The position numbers and the translations under genes were made by a program. A DNA stretch of 64,000 nucleotides, from assembly GCF_008831285.2 (NCBI RefSeq), contig NC_045146.1:5406972-5470971 (forward strand). Direction: 5' to 3'. The DNA comes from Nymphaea colorata (taxonomy: Eukaryota > Streptophyta > Magnoliopsida > Nymphaeales > Nymphaeaceae). Positions 24,201-38,200 of the stretch are shown here, in pieces. Positions within the stretch are counted from its first letter, which is position 1, and each line of letters starts with the position of its first letter. The notes under the pieces were generated by a model that was given only the letters and a program-made list of their open reading frames with translations, was not told where the DNA came from and made no database searches.

Positions 24201-27200
24201 AGAGTTTTTTCCTTTTTGTAAATTACTTGCACAATATAAAATATAGCCAGCCACAGAATGCATTTGACATTTACATGCTCTTATGTTAAGGCTTGGAATA
24301 GGTTCATAATGCATAAGCATGAATGCAGTATGATGAGAAAACATTCCACAAATGTAGGAAAATAGATTGATGACGTTAAATATGAAGGACCTTAGAATGA
24401 ATATCATGGCTTAGCCGCTTCAAAATGTCTTTTCATGAAAACAAGGCCTAAAGCTGTTGACGTCATAGAAAAGATCTCAGAGTGTAAGGCCTTTAACTGT
24501 TGCTCTTTATATTTCTTACTGGAATTTCTTAAAAAAGGCTCGCAAGAACAGGCATATTTGGTGGGTGTGGTATTGCAGAGAGCTATCTGTGGTTTTCAGC
24601 AAAGAAAAATAAGTTATAAATGAAAGTAATCAGGATCCGAGGAGCCATACAGATTGTTTTTGCTACTGAGGATCCACAGAGGTAACGTTCCAGTCAAATT
24701 GTTGTTCCTTAGGAACCTATATTAAAAAGGTTAGATCATACAAGGAGACATTAAGGGAAACATCATGTGAAAAGGCAATGAGAAAGGTACAACTTAAAGA
24801 TTGATAATTTGTAACACCAGTCAGCTTACATTGCATTTAGACTTGCCTCAATAGACAAAGAAGCTGGGACATGTCCTGTTAAGCTGTTGAAAGAGAGGTC
24901 CCTGCAAAAGTAATATGGCAAAATAAGAAACATTATGCCAGGTTCTAGCATAATTAGTCAACCATGATAGTCTCGGAGTCAGAACATTATTCTGATGTAC
25001 CAAAATGAATAAATTTTACTAGTTTAGCAATTTATTATGTCCCTGCTCTGATTCAATACTTGGAGTTTGATGATTACTAAATTCAAGCAAGACACTACCG
25101 ACATCTGATTCCTTCCAGGAAAGAATCTCAAAAAAAAAGAAAAAAAAAGAAACATTTTATCGAAGGACAAAATCCACAACCCAAAATTGGATACAGCTTC
25201 AGGTACCTATATCTGAATTTATCACTAACAAGAAACTCACAGATGTGTCAGTTCATTCATAGTCCAGATATATGATGGAATTTCGCCTGAAAGTTTGCAA
25301 TTTCTCAGTATCCTGCATCATTATTGCCAGTTAACTGATTTGAGAAGACTTGGATATTGAATTAGTCATTCAACACAGGGAAACTGTCAAGGAACTTACA
25401 ATTTTTTCAATTTTTTCATTTTCTGCAGAGGCGGGAAACTTGAGACAGGACCTTGTAGATCAGAAATTCTCCTGAAAGTTAAAGTAAACTAGATTAACAT
25501 TCTTTGGCTAAAACTAAGAATCTGTGTGCAGCTTTTGGCAGTTGGACCTGACTGGGGATGGTTCCTTATTTTCTTCAGTCATTGCAAACCCTACAGGCTG
25601 GATCTTTATGAAGAGATAGCTGAGTCCAAGTCCAACTGCTGCAAGGCACGTCATAACAGGCTAGAGAGCCCATGAAATGCATGCAGAGAAACCAAAAGTA
25701 ATTTGAATTATGACAATTGGGTAGCTATCTAAGCTCAAAAACCTAGGCATTAACTTGAGCTTCCAGAACTACCATTGAAGTTGCACTTACAGGTCAGTGA
25801 TATTCTCCAAAACTGATAAGCTAGAAGGTATAGGACCTTCCATATTCGTACCCATTATCATCCTGCATTTTGGTTCAGATATGATTAAGATCACAGAGAG
25901 AAAAGTTTGACTGGTTCAGATTAACATGATTATTTACATACAAGAGCTGAAGCTGAGTCCAGTTTCTAATGAAATCAGGTATCTTCCCAGTGAAATTGCT
26001 CCCACTGATCCAGCTGCACATACTACAATCATTATCGTCTTGTACACTGTATAGCCTACAAGAATGATGTATTCATATACTTATTGCTTGACAGTTAGTA
26101 GTTTCTATTGCAACCATGCTTCTAGGAGTCACATCAATGATCAACCTCCTAGTTAATATCAAGAACAGCCTTCAAGATGGTTTCCTACCTATGAAAGAGT
26201 CACCTATACAAAGCCTTAATTTCACTTACAAGTGATTTAAGTTGGTTAATTTGGCCAATGCTGGTGGTAGCTCCCCTGTGAAGTTGTTTGAATTCAGGAA
26301 CCTGCATTTTGTGGCTGGCATTAGGTTAACCATATATAGCTCATCTTTACCAAAGGCAACATGAGGCAGGGCATAAAGGTAAACATAGTCAACTTATTAG
26401 TTGCTTTTTCCAGTGAAAAAGTAACTATGTTTTAGTCATTGATTTACTGCTCAATCCAAACATTGGAGAACAAGCAAAACAAAGCGTCCACTATGGATCT
26501 CCATGGAGAGTTGTGCTCAATACCACTTGTCCCGAGGTGGACCAGAAACATAATCACAAATATCAGTTCCAGATTTTTATTGGTAAGGTTTTCCAAAGGC
26601 CAGAATTGTTTTCAGAACAAAACACTGCGAAGTCAAAAAAATGAAAATATGTAGAACATAATATTAACATTATGAAATTAAGTTTGCACTGTATACATAC
26701 GGACATATTAATAAAGATTCAAGTTATATTTAAAATTTTAAAATCAATAAGAATGGAAACATACAGCAAAAAATATATTTAACAAAGGATTTTATAAAAA
26801 AATGGAAAAGTGGTATTATCGCAAGAAATATTTTTCAGCAACACTTTAGAAATACCATGAGATTCTCCCATTGAAAACATTTTATTTTGCTTCACGATAG
26901 AAAGGTGATATTTTCAAAATATTGCCAATATTCGTGACCATAACTAGAGTAATAATCATAACAAAGTTATTGATATCAATTTAAGATAACAAGTCGAAGT
27001 AGCAGCAAGGTATAGTACATCTTTTGCATTCCGGCTAAGTTACCCAGTTCTGGAGGAAGTGGCCCTTCAAGTAAGTTTGCTTCAAGTCCCCTGTGTTTGA
27101 CATCAGAAGAAATGAGAAAACTAAGAGTTGTATATAGAAGGTTAACACAAGTTCTATGAGATCAGTTGGCTGCAAATTGTACTGAACAGAGGAAAAATGT

Positions 27201-29099
27201 CCTTATCTCTAGTTAGTTAGTAGCCTTCACATTGTAGAGGATTACCACAAGTTCTACAAATCAGTCGTCCCGAATATAGTGGACAGAGGCAAAATGTCCT
27301 TTATCCCTAGTTAGTTAGTAGCCTACATATTGCCTTAATGCCCTCCAGTTTGAGTGACAAAATGAGCAATGCAAACCAGAAAACTGTGTTTCAAACATAG
27401 TTTCAAATTTCTTGATGCTAAAGAAATTTTATAAAATTTGTTTTTGCATTAGAGAACCTTACTCTTATAACTTAATTTAGAATAATTCACTATTTTTAAG
27501 TACTGAAGAAATGGTATATGATTTCATATGTCGCTGCCTATAGACTTTCACTTTTTTTCCAACATAGGTTTGAATGGAAAGCCAGCCCTGAACCATCTCA
27601 GGGGCACTGGTAAAACTAAAACCACTTAGGCATGCCTCCTAAACCATGGGCTGTACACCTAATAACATTGGCTTGCACAAGGAGTAGCAACCATGGGATC
27701 AGAATCATAAGTGCTGACGGGACAGCCAGAGCCATGCCCCACTTCCACAATGCCAACCCCTTTGGATCTACCTTTTTGTTTGTTACTGGTTTTGTCTTCT
27801 TTTTTAAAAACTTTATCCTTTAAAAAGTTCACTACACTCTATACATTCACTTCTTGGTTCGAGCTTAAGAGCTTCGTCACACTGAGATGGAAAACATTTA
27901 ATGGTAGTAGGTAAATTAGCATTAGGCAGCCCTTACTGGTTCGAGCCAAGATATACACCTCAGGAATCAAACCCCTGACCTCCTAATTTGTAGATCCTAA
28001 GTTCAACCCCTCAGTCAAGTGGATTAACCACCTGTTACATCATATTCTCTTTTCTAGTTGCATTTCAAAAAGAAAAGGCAGAGAGTCAGAGACTTCTCTG
28101 ATGGCCTGGGCATAACAGTATAACTAAAGGCAATGGTAGTGAAAACCTCAGGTTATAAGCAGTCCTAGCAAACTGTAAGCAGAAAGCAACCAGCCAAAAG
28201 ATCAATACTTACAGTCCTTGAAGTGTGGTGATATTCCCAAGCTCCTTCGGGATCTGGCCAGACAAACGATTTCCTGACAGCACCCTAAAATAGTTGAACA
28301 TGTAATATACAGTGATTGGATGAGAATATCATCTAACACAGCTATCAAGCATATGAATAGATCATGCTGATCACTTCTTTGAGATCAAAGATGAACCATG
28401 TAACTAGGTGCTTATACCATGCAAACGTATTAAGATAGGGCCACACATAGTGCCATAGTGATGAAATCTTCTAATGTCTTCCACAATGATGATTCTACAG
28501 GAAAAATAAAAGCATGATAGCATATGCTCATTCATGAAGATGATATGGTTTCTCAACCTCAAGGAGTTGTCTCATCTGCAACCACAGGCTGGCTAGATTT
28601 GGCAATAGAAAATATTTGTAATGATATGGTTTCTCAACCTCAAACAGGGGTTGTCTCATCTGCAACCATAGGCTGGCTAGATTTGGCAATAGCAAACACT
28701 TGGATGTGTTCACAAATTTAACACTGTTGATGTGTTCACCATGGTCCATTTGCTAAGAAAAGAAACTTGAACCATGTTTTTACTAAAATATCTAGAAAAC
28801 TTTTGAGCAATTGATTTTTATATCTTTATGGAAACGTATATATGCATCATAAAATGAGATTCCAATTGCTGATCCTTATAAAAATTAATCAACATTCTAG
28901 TTTCTCGTATAGAGTAACTATATACCAAAAAATGAATCCTGAGTTCTGTAAACACAACATACTGATTACTTCTCTATTTTTTCTTTGATACTGAATTTCA
29001 AAGGGCAAACAGAAAATTCACTAAAGAGAGATGAAAAAAATAAACAGGGTTGTCATGTTCATACAAGTCATAGTTTTAACAGTTGATATATATATATAT

Positions 29100-29164
<65 letters not shown>

Positions 29165-29219
29165 TGTACCCGTGTCTTGAGACAGAGAGAGAAAAGTGTT
29201 AGTCTATATCAGTTCAATG

Positions 29220-29258
<39 letters not shown>

Positions 29259-32200
29259 TGTACCCATGTCTTGAGACAGAGAGAGAAAAGTGTTAGTCTA
29301 CATATCAGTTCAATGCACACCAGATGAATATCTCAACTGTGAGTCCATCTACTACCAAAACTAACTACAATGATATTTTAACACCCCAAAAGTTTAATCT
29401 TGTAATCTTGTATTGAAGATTTTGAAAGATCTTTAAGGGCTTGTAAAAGGGGTTGTTAAGTTGTTGATTGCCTTGGTTCCTAGTCTTTTTTTGGGCTTGT
29501 ATAAAGTAGAAAAACAGCAAGAAGACGATCTTAACGTGGAAAACCCTCGACTCGAGGGATAAAAAAACCACGATAGAGGAGATCCGGCCCCACCTAGCAA
29601 CCAGGCTCACTCTCACTTAATTTTTCATTCACACAGAGAAATTAGGGTTACAAAGACCTAAAATAGAGCCCAACAAGGACATCAAATCGGATCAGGTCCA
29701 GACCTGGACTAAAACCCAAACACCAAAACATGTCAACACTCCCCCTCAAGTTGGGCGTACAGATCAAACATGCCCAACTTGGTTACATTTCTTTCAAATG
29801 AAGTTGATGACGAGGCCTTTGTCAGAACATCAGTTGTCTGGTCTTTAGACTTCATGTAAGGTAGAACAAGTTCTTTAGCGTCAATTCTCTCTCGAATGAA
29901 ATGCCGGTCGATCTCGACATGCTTTGTTTTGTCGTGTAGTACCAGATTATTGGCCAAGTTGATTGTTGACTTGTTATCGCGATACATCTTCCTTGATCTC
30001 TCGGTTTTTATCCCAATGTCGGCTAACAATACTTTCAGCCACAACAACTCAAAACTCCCATAGCCACAGCTCTATATTCAGCCTCAGCACTGGAGCGTGA
30101 GCAAACGTCCTATCTCTTACTCCTCCACACTACGAGATTCCCTCCCAAGTAAATACAGTAGCCTGAGGTGGATCTCCCAGTATCAACAATCCTGCCTAGT
30201 CAGCATCCAAATACCCTTCAATCTCAAGAGAATCTTGGTTAACATATAAGAGGCCTAGCCAGGATTCCTCTTCAAGTAACATAAAATCCTGTCTACAGCC
30301 TTCAAGTGAGCATCTGTGGGAGCATGCATGAACTAACTCATCACATTCACAGCAAAGGTAATATCAGGTCTAGTGAGAGTAAGATAAATCAACTTCCCAA
30401 CAAGACATTGATATCTTCCATTGGCATCTTTACAGAGAGGCTCCCCATCTCTAAGACTAAGCTTGTGTCCAGCATCTAGAAAAGTAGAAGCAGGTCTACA
30501 CCCCAGTTTTTCAGTCTCCTTTAGCAAGTCAAGGGTGTACTTCTGTTGATTTAAAACAAGACTAGTACCTAACCTAGCAATTTCAATGCCAAGAAAGTAT
30601 TTTAATTTACCAAGATCCTTGAGATCAAACTCGATAGCCAACAGTTTCTTTAACTTTGCTATTTCTTCTTCATCATCACATGTAACAATCATATCATCAA
30701 CATATACTAACAGAAGGGTAATTTTATGCTCCTTCCTCTTCACAAAGACAATATGATCTCCATTCCCTTGATGATAACCATGTTGTCACATAATAAGTCT
30801 AAATTGTTCAAACCATGCCCGGGGAGATTGCTTGAGCCCATACAAAGCATTCCTCAACTTGCATTTTCTAGGTTCCTCATATCCTGGAGGCATAAACATA
30901 TACACTTCCTATTCAAGATCTCCATTGAGAAATGTATTCTTAACATCAAGTTGGTACATCTTCCACTCCTTTATCACCGCCAAGGAGATAATGACTCTGA
31001 TTGTCTTCATTTTTGCAACAGGAACAAACGTCTCCAAGTAGTCAATTTCATATTTCTGATTGAACCCCTTGACAACAAGGCGAGCTTTATATATGTCTAC
31101 ACTCTCATCTAGCTCAAATTTAATGGTGTAAACTCACTTGGATCCTTCCAGATGAGCCGCTTCAGGGATATTCACCACCTCCCACGTTCTGTTTTTCTTC
31201 AGTGCTTCCATCTCTTCTTGCATCGCATGAGCCCACTTGGAATTGCTCTGAGCTTCAGTAACAGTCTTGGGAATCACAACTATAGGAAGAGATGATATAA
31301 AACATTTGTAATTCTTGCTCAATTTAGAGTATGATATGAAATTAGTAATTGGGTGTTGAGTACATGACCTGATACCCTCTTTCTAAGAGCAATTGGTAAC
31401 TTTTCATTTTCAACCTCTATCTGAGTGCCTTCGACTGACATCTCCCAAGCACGACTTGGGTCATCCAGTGAAGGTATAGCATTAGGATTGGGGTTAGGAT
31501 TTTTGTCACCAGTCACCCCACCAGTGGGCTTTGTTGCAGTCAATCTTCGCCTAGAGTAAATCTGCCGAAACAAGCGGTTACATTCCTCTTCATTCCCAGT
31601 TGAGCAACCATCATCCTTATCGTGCTCTAGAAGGTTTGTAGCTTGAATCTCTTCCTTTTTGTACTCCAGAAAATTTGTAAAATAAAATCTCTTAATTTGG
31701 AGAATACTCTTCTCTTGTTGTAGACATCTCCCCCTGAAGAGAATTATCACCAAAATAGAAAGTATTTTCTAGGAATGTGACATCTTTGGTAACATAGACA
31801 CGACCAATGGAAGGGTCTAGACACTCATACCCTTTTTGAGTAGGGGAATAACATAGAAATACACCCTTAATCAACCTTGGATCAAGTTTTTTAATATGAG
31901 GATCGTGATTGTGAATAAAACAAACACAATCAAAGACTCGAGGTGGAAGAGAAAAAGGTCGACCATTCCCTGATAACATAGAATGAGGTGTCCGTCCATT
32001 CAACACACGACTAGGCATACAATTAATCAGATACGCACTGGTGAGTACAACATCCCCCCAATACTGTTTTGGAAGATGCCGTTGGAACAAGAGGGCGCTG
32101 GTAACATTTAGTAGCTGACGATTCTTTAGTTCGGCAACCCCATTTTGGGGGGGTATAACTACAAGACATCTCATGAAAAATCCCTTTTTTTCAAAAGAAA

Positions 32201-35200
32201 CTATCAACAGAATGACACATACTCACGAGCATTGTCAGACCGAAAGGTCTTAACAGAGGTTCCAAATTGAGTTTCCACAAGAACGATGAAAGTCTCTATG
32301 ACATTAGGTACATTACTACGGTCTTTCGGCAAGTATACAAAAGTGTTACGAGAATAATCATCTATAAAAGTTATAAAGTACTGAAACCCTCGGTCTTAAC
32401 AGAGGTTCCAAATTGAGTTTCCACAAGAACGATGAAAGTCTCTATGACATTAGGCACTTCACTACGGTCGTTCGGCAAGTATACAAAGGTGTTATGAGAA
32501 CAATCATCTATAAAAGTTATAAAGTACTGAAACCCATGACAAGAAGGAATTCCCGAAGGCCCCCACACATCAGAATGGATCGAAGCAAAAACTTCATTAG
32601 AACGATTGATAGAAACAGGATATGAAGCTCTAACATGTTTAGCCAAATGACATACATCACAAGATACCATAGTCATATGTAAACTAGAACATAAATCAAG
32701 AAACAATTGTCTAAGAATTCTAAAAGGAAGATGCCAAGACGCTCATGTCAATGCAGAACCAACTAAAGGAAGTTTTCTCTACACTTCTTTGTTTTGCTAA
32801 CCGCCGTCATGAGAGCTGTGGCAACACGCATGGGTAATCGATATAGCCCCTCATAAACCAAACCAATCTCAATCTTCTTCCTTGTCATCAAGTCCTGCAA
32901 AACACAACGATTAGTAAAAAAAATAAGTTCACAATTCAACTCTTTCGTAATCTTGCTAACTGACAAGGGGTTCAAGGGAAGATGAGGGACATGTAGAGCA
33001 TTGTGAACTAAGAACTTGTTTAAAAGTGAGAGACTCCCTTTTCCAATCACAGAGATAGAGGAACCATCTGCAAGATAAACTCGTTCCTTCCCTGACGAAA
33101 GCTTATACTCATGAAAAAACTTAGGATTGCCGGTCATGTGGTGGGTGGCACCACTGTCAACAATCCACTCTCCCATACAAGAATTACCTTTTTCTCCAAA
33201 TATAGCAAGGGTGCAATTAACTCTCACATCATCTTATGCCTCAGCCTGACTAGTTTCAATTTGACTTAGGTATGCACGAAGCTCACGAATCTGTTCGGTA
33301 GATATAGATGTTTTTCCCCCATTAGAATTAGTAACATCAGAAATAGGCTTCTTCCCACTAGAAGATTTCTCAAGATTATTCTTCTTTTCAAGATGCAAAT
33401 CCCAACAAAACTTCATGGTGCAACTGGTTTTATTGCAGTGAGCACATTTCCTAGAGGGTCGAGTAGCCCCCATAAGAGCTGGGCTAACACGAGCAGACCT
33501 TTCACTATATGAGGTATGAGCCCCCTTTTTCCCTGTTATAATGAGACGTCTTTGCTCTTCAACTTCAACACAAGAATAGACATCTTCAATACTAAACATT
33601 TCTTCTGAATTAAGAATTTGACTCTTTATCCCTTCGAAGTCATCATTCAGTCTTGCCAAGAACAAAAACACCTGGTTCTTCCATTCCTTTACCAAATGAT
33701 GCAGCTGGTCCTGGGGACAATTCCAAGTATCATCAGAGTAGTACTCAAGTTCCTCTCATTTTGATTTCAATGCCACATAAAAATATTCTACAGAAAGTTC
33801 TCCTTGTCGTAGGGCATAGACATCCTTCATCAACTGATACACTTGAACGTCCTTCTTCTGGCCATATATCTGTTCTAAAATAACCCACATGTCTTTGGCA
33901 ATCCTCTTACGAAGAATGAGGGGTTGAATATCGGAAGACACAACGTTGACAACCCAAGTTTTGACTTGGTTGTCCTCAAGAAACCATGTATCTCACACTG
34001 GACTGGTCTCAGGTGGTTTAGTCAGGTGATTCAGTCTTCATCCCATTGACATAAGCAATTCGCCCCCGACCAGCAATCCCCATAGTAATAGCAGCAGACC
34101 ATTGAAGATAATTATCCTTGGTAAGACGAATAGTAGTGATTTGAACAGGGATATTTTCAGTTCTAGAGGCCCCAATATCTGCCTGGTCAGTGGAGGCTGA
34201 TTCCGCCATCACCAAGGTTCAACAATGCAACAACAGCAGAGGTGCAGTAGACAAGGGCTTAAATGTGCACACAAGCGATGGAGGATTGGCGATGCACAGG
34301 GAACTTCGAGGGTTTGCAGAAGAGATGCAGAGTACTTGAGCAGGAGGCTGCACAGACAAACTCATTGAAAGATGCTGCCATCGAAAGACAGAGAAAATAG
34401 TGTTTGCACGACAGAAGCTGATTCAGACAATGCAACAGTCCAGGCTATGCAACCGATTCAACATAGGTCACAACAGAGGGCAACGGCAGCAAGAGCAGCG
34501 GTGGCAAGATATCGAACAGAGGTGCCTGGCGTCTGGCAAAAACAAGGAAGAAAGGTAGCAGGTGAAGCGAAGTCAAGCAACCTCAATCGATGCAGCACAA
34601 GGTCGACACACCACAACAATGGCTGAAAAGACAACAACAGGCAGCGACAGCCGCTGCGCAATAGAGGCAGAGACGGTGACGGCACTCCACGGACGTCAGG
34701 CGGCTGCAGTGGACTACAGGTGAAGGCTCGCCCGGTCAGGCGAGGCAGCAAACTTCCTCGGGCGAAGCAGGAAAGAAATTCCAAGAGAAGTCGGACAGAG
34801 GGCGTTGAGCGGAAGAGTCTCAACCACGGCGGCCGCAGCTGAGGATGAAGCGGCGAGCAGGAAACGCTGATCAGCATAGGCGAACGACAGGCAGACAATG
34901 ACCGCCGTACGACTAGCGTACAACTTAGGCGACGGAAGCAGAGAGCAATGGCAGTAGCTGGCACAGGCGATCAGACCACCTCAACGAAAAAAAATCAACG
35001 ACCACGATCTACCGTCGGAACTTCACAATGCTTCACCAAAACTTCACGGGAGATATGCAGCACCGACAGACAGGGTTGGGCAACTTTGGCGATGGCAAGA
35101 CCCTTGACCAAACCGAACAGAAAAAATCAGAACCTAATCGGCCCTGATACCATGTAGAAAGTAGAAAAACAGCGCAAGAAGACATTATTAATGTGGAAAA

Positions 35201-38200
35201 ACCTCCACTCGAGGGATAAAAAACCACGATAGAGGAGATCCGGCACCCACTAGCAGCCAGGCTCACTCTCACTTAATTTTTCATTCACACACAGAAATTA
35301 GGGTTACAAAGACTTAAATAGAGGACATCAAATCAGATCGGGTCCAGACCTAGACTAAAACCCAAACACCAAAACAAGTCAACAGGGCAAAAATCGAAAC
35401 TGCTACGGGTGGGTTGGAATCTGTCAGATCAGGGGCCTGAATCCGAGAGTGGGTCAAGTTGTTATAGTGGTATCAGAGCATAGTTCAAACACTCAGACCT
35501 GTGGACCCACAAGCGCGGACGTGTGTGCCTTAAGGAGAGTGCATTGTAACTCCCCAAAAGTTTGGTCTTGTATTGAAGATTTTGAATGATCTTTAATGGG
35601 TTATAAAAAGCCTTGTTAGTTGTTGATTGTTCTGGTTCCTAGTCTTTTTTAGGCTGAAAACCAAAACTATCAAAGGGTGTGTTGAGATTTGCCAGACCAG
35701 GGGCCCGAGTCAGGAAGTGGGTCGAGTTGTTACAGTTTTAAAGATGCAGCACATAGATTTGAACATGAAACCCCTCATATACCAGTCACGTGCATACCCA
35801 TTTGAGTAATCTACTTTTTCTATAGTGTAACACCTCAAAAGTTTAGTCATATACTGAAGATTTTGAAGGATCTTTAAAGGATTATAAAGGGAGTAAGTTG
35901 TTGATTGTTCTCGTTCCTGACCTTTTTTGGGCTGGAACCAAAATTGTCAGGGGGTGGGTTAGGATCCTTCAGACCAAGGGCCCGAGTCCCGGAAGGGGTC
36001 GGGTTGTTACAATGGTATCAAAGCACGGTTCAAACACTCAGCACCTAGAGCCCCACATGTGTAGACACGTATGCCTTGAGGGGGTGGATTGTAACACCCT
36101 AAAAGTTTAGTCCTGTATTGAAGATTTTGAAGGACCTTTAAGAGCTTATAAAAGGAATTGTTAAGTTGTTGATTGTCCTAGATTCTAGGCTTTTCTGGGC
36201 TGGAACCAAAACTGATAGGGCTCGAGTTCGGGAGTGGGTCGGGTTGTTACAAATGTGACCTCCGCATGCAAAAACCTTGAACTTTTTTTTTAAAAAAAAG
36301 GACAATGTTCTTTTGCTGCATGTGTAGGGCTTTACAAACTGAAGTTCATTCATTGGTTTTAAATCGTTAAAGAATAGGTGGTCTTGAAGGATCACAATGC
36401 TTTGCAAAATAATGAATTTTTTATTCCTAAAGCACAGTTCAAACACTCAGCACCTAGGGCCCCACATGTGTAGACACGTATGTCTTGAGGGGATGGATTG
36501 TGACACCCTAAAAGTTTAGTCCTGTAATGAAGATTTTGAAGGACCTTTAAGAGCTTATAAAAGGGATTGTTGAATTTTTTATTCCTAAATTTTTAAACAT
36601 GTATATCACATTTATGTGTTTAATTTCACAAAAAGAACTTTACCGACTAACATATTCTGCCAGAGATAGACTCAATCATGTGTTAAAAGGTGTCTGTATG
36701 GGTTATGTGTTGGTCCTGTGGAGTTTCGATTAGGTTTCATTATATGTCCTGACCAAAAGTATTATTGATGATTCATCCAATCTGAACTTTCAAAAGGTTA
36801 CTGAATACTGATATATTAGGAAACATAATTCCACATTGAGTTAATTTAGTGAAAGCGGAGTTCCCATTGTCCACTTTTCATGTGATACTAGCCATTAGTT
36901 TTTTGGCATCCCAAAGAAGCATAAACAAGCATCAAATGTCACTAACCTAATACATGTTTTTTACTAAATATAACATGATAAACTTCTAATATCAGTTTAA
37001 TGTTTAAAACTTAACAAAGCACGTTACTAGAGTATGTGTCAGCCTGAAATGGGACCTAACCAAAGGTTGTGCTAACCAATGTACTTCCCAACCATAAACA
37101 CATATTATCTATATAAGACTCTTTGAATTGAAAATCCATGCAAACTATAACAAGCTATCAAGTGGACTCATACGTTGCCACATAAAAATGGCTTTTCATT
37201 ATCCAACTACCAGCTGACACCTATTTTACCCAAAAGGTACTTTGATGTAAAATTGCTCATAATGGTTTAGATGCAGCCTTTGGCAGTTTATCAGACCAAT
37301 GCATGATTAAGATCCACACTATCAAGAGAAAATATACCACATAAATGCTAAGCAGGACTTACAGTGTAACCAAAGGCAAGGAAGCCCAAGTAACTGGAAT
37401 GGTGCCATTGATATAGTTAGATCCAAGATGTCTGTCACAAGAAACGTTTGTTAAGAGAAGTCTATACATCTCTTTCCAACTCCAAAATAGACAAAGAATG
37501 CGTGATAACAGAAAAATATGCTTCTCAGTTACACACATACGCAGGAATTGATCGTTATACGGTTAAATGAGAGATGCTATGGTATTTAATACATTTTTAA
37601 AATAGTAAATATTATGTGGTTGAATTAGCTTCAAGTCATATCATGATGCAAATCTACTTTTACATATTTAAGTACACAGAACCATTTTCACCTATCGCCT
37701 AAGCATATTTCGATTGAAATCCAGGAAAAGCTTCATTTGCAATCTAATACACAAGACAAGAGCCTCTGAAATATTGTACTTACAAAATTTCACTGTATAC
37801 ATGGGTTTTACATCAGTGGTTTGAGAAGAATCAACCCTTGAACTTTTGAAAATGCAAATAGACGCATACAGGAAGCAAAAATGATCGTGAAAAAAGCACG
37901 TCTGTTTTCTCAAAATGAGAAGTCGTTCAGGGGCGACTTTATCATATCAATCATGTAGATCACATCTATAAGGTAAAAATGCACTCAAAACAACAAGAAA
38001 AATCAAACCGAGGATATTTGCACGGTGGCCTTTGTTGGACGATCCTGAGTCACTTAATATGTTTTACCAGTGAAAGTATTTTAAGACATAAAAAGTCACA
38101 GAACTGCTTACAGTTTTGATAAGTGGGTGAGCTTGCTCAGCTCCTCAGGCAGCACTCCTGTTAAGTTTTGTGTGCTTAGTTGTCTGAACCATGCAACAAA

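Larger units (their letters stand above)
29498..35384 (-). mobile_element. Copia element 2, full length but decayed (5.9 kb)
   Basis: Read on the minus strand: 5' LTR 35384-35153, PBS, leader, gag, protease, integrase, RT, RNase H, polypurine tract, 3' LTR 29738-29498. It is inserted in the 5' LTR of TRIM A; flanks GGGCT and GGGCA are a 5-bp target duplication with one change. All coding parts carry stops or frameshifts, including a 146-bp tandem duplication in integrase. It lies in intron 4 of gene 1, in the same orientation as the gene. Confidence 0.93.

Noticed and set aside
27900-28040. tRNA-like B-box sequence
   Set aside because: No full cloverleaf or anticodon arm can be drawn; at most a SINE remnant, listed with low confidence.
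34372-35160. Several overlapping open frames in GC-rich DNA
   Set aside because: This is the untranslated leader between copia 2 PBS and gag; the frames have no recognisable domains and are not conserved in copia 1.
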